From assembly GCA_041490205.1 (NCBI GenBank), contig JBGPSQ010000057.1:1-13537 (forward strand): a stretch of DNA of 13,537 bases. The letters are read 5' to 3'. Under the pieces are notes generated by a model, which saw nothing but the letters and a program-made list of their open reading frames with translations, was not told the DNA's origin and did no database searches. A program made the position numbers and the translations under genes. The DNA is from DATDDB01 sp041490205 (lineage in GTDB: Bacteria > Pseudomonadota > Gammaproteobacteria > Burkholderiales > Gallionellaceae). Positions 12,578 to 13,537 of this stretch are shown piece after piece. Position 1 is the first letter of the stretch. Every line of letters begins with the position of its first letter.

Positions 12578-13537
12578 TTAACCCCGCCGGGTGATTTCAC
12601 TGATTTCACGTTCCACGGCCTGAATACGCGCTTCACGCACTTTATCGGATATCAGGTTTTTGTCGGGGCAGGCTTGCGCAATTTCTCCCGCATTCACTGC
12701 TCGTGCTGCCTGTGCGCACAGCAGCAGGTAAGGGCTCTGCGGGTAGGCATCGTTTTCGTGTCCGGTGCGGCCATGGGCATCGGATTCGCAGGCACGCAAA
12801 ATGAGTGAAAAGCGTTCCGGCTTCCGCCACAGATCGCAGCCATCGAACAACTTGACGATGGTATCGGGCCGCAAGTCTCGTGCGCGGTGGACATGGCTGT
12901 GATAATGCGCCACCAGCAGTCCCAGTTCGCGGCATTCGTTCGGCACTCGCAGGCGTTCGCACAAGACCTTGAGCAGGTCGACACTGCGCTCTTCGTGGCC
13001 GATGTGGCGCGGCAGCGTATCTTCCGGGGTGGTGGCCTTGCCGAGATCATGAGTCAGAGCGGCGAAACGAACTTCCAGCACATGGCACTGTTTGGCGGCA
13101 TCGTCCACCACCATCATGGTGTGTATGCCGCAATCGATTTCGGGATGGTAGTGCGCCGGTTGTGGCACGCCGAACAGCCCATCCACCTCCGGCAGTATCT
13201 TCCAGAGCGCACCGCAGTTGCGCAGGGTGGTAAAAAACCGGGAGGGCGTTTTTTCCATCAGGCTGCGCGCCAGTTCCTGCCAGACGCGCTCGGCAACCAG
13301 CGCATCCACCTCGCCGTTGGCTACCATCGCGCGCATCAGTTCCAGCGTTTCCGGTGCGACGGTGAAACCGAATCTCGCTGCAAAACGCGCCGCGCGCAGG
13401 ATGCGCACCGGATCTTCGGAAAATGCCGGGCTGACATGGCGCAGCACACCTGCGCGCAGATCGGCTTCCCCGCCATAGGGATCGATCAGCTTGCCGTCCG
13501 TATCCCGCGCCATGGCGTTGATGGTGAAATCGCGGCG
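12578..13537 (-). CDS. cca: Multifunctional CCA tRNA nucleotidyltransferase, 3' part (runs off the window)
   Basis: This is the C-terminal ~319 residues of the enzyme that adds or repairs the CCA end of tRNAs. The part seen starts within the catalytic domain at RRDFTINAMA, which corresponds to about residue 110 of E. coli Cca, so roughly the first quarter, including the nucleotidyl-transfer carboxylates, lies beyond the right edge. The ATP/CTP-reading region follows (DPYGG, DPVRILRAARFAARF, ERVWQEL). The HD domain has HPEIDCGIHT and the phosphohydrolase motif HDLGK, as in the longer gammaproteobacterial/betaproteobacterial type with 2',3'-cyclic phosphodiesterase and phosphatase activities. 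Homology to E. coli Cca continues to near the C-terminus. The reading frame stays open to the window end. The glycosylase gene follows immediately downstream, so the two are probably one operon. Confidence 0.97.
   Translation of the reverse strand, partial: RRDFTINAMARDTDGKLIDPYGGEADLRAGVLRHVSPAFSEDPVRILRAARFAARFGFTVAPETLELMRAMVANGEVDALVAERVWQELARSLMEKTPSRFFTTLRNCGALWKILPEVDGLFGVPQPAHYHPEIDCGIHTMMVVDDAAKQCHVLEVRFAALTHDLGKATTPEDTLPRHIGHEERSVDLLKVLCERLRVPNECRELGLLVAHYHSHVHRARDLRPDTIVKLFDGCDLWRKPERFSLILRACESDAHGRTGHENDAYPQSPYLLLCAQAARAVNAGEIAQACPDKNLISDKVREARIQAVEREISEITRRG

Noticed and set aside
12568..12636. GTG-initiated extension of the glycosylase gene by 23 residues.
   Set aside because: It overlaps cca out of frame, adds no family sequence and lacks a ribosome-binding site; the ATG at 12567 is preferred.
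1..13537. CRISPR arrays, tRNA or rRNA genes, transposases and integrases.
   Set aside because: I looked on both strands and found no regularly spaced repeats, no cloverleaf or rRNA signatures, and no transposase or integrase reading frame.

Overview
The window reads as a chromosomal segment of a Gram-negative betaproteobacterium, probably of the Nitrosomonadales/Gallionellaceae type. That is an inference from the gene order rplM-rpsI-argC-DUF6776-bactofilin-erpA and the protein sequences; no 16S gene is present. Most genes lie on the minus strand. The only convincing plus-strand genes are a secreted protein at the left edge and a small protein at 11715-11966.

Layout, left to right. (1) 68-640: a small secreted protein of unknown function, facing a 12-bp hairpin. 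(2) 721-3756: a large membrane-bound c-di-GMP enzyme (membrane domain, three PAS, GGDEF, EAL) with both catalytic sites and the I-site apparently intact. (3) 4088-4804: a YfcG-type glutathione-dependent disulfide-bond oxidoreductase. (4) 4850-5350: an acidic protein built from two tandem copies of a ~72-residue unit, with a leader hairpin that touches its Shine-Dalgarno sequence. (5) 5351-5822: a gene-free stretch holding a candidate plus-strand small RNA that ends in two hairpins with C7 loops and a T7 tract. (6) 5823-7148: an outer-membrane beta-barrel gene with a ~370-nt leader that begins with a c-di-GMP-I (GEMM-I) riboswitch, not expected from the neighbouring housekeeping genes. (7) 7240-9915: argC, a DUF6776 protein, bactofilin and erpA, read leftward as one likely operon closed by a strong terminator. 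(8) 9965-10904: the ribosomal operon rplM-rpsI, with a near-consensus sigma70 promoter and its own terminator. (9) 10961-11106: a 146-bp near-palindromic element. (10) 11103-11966: a small helix-turn-helix regulator and a divergent unknown small gene, separated by a 38-bp dyad that looks like an operator. (11) 11974-13537: a four-cysteine uracil-DNA glycosylase-like protein following the 3' part of cca, which runs off the right edge.

The most interesting part is the signalling logic at the left. A c-di-GMP-making/breaking enzyme sits about 3 kb from an outer-membrane protein whose mRNA leader carries a c-di-GMP sensor. A C-loop small RNA candidate converges on the 3' end of the same outer-membrane gene, which has no visible terminator of its own. 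The riboswitch call is strong from sequence. The small RNA and the operator are predictions.
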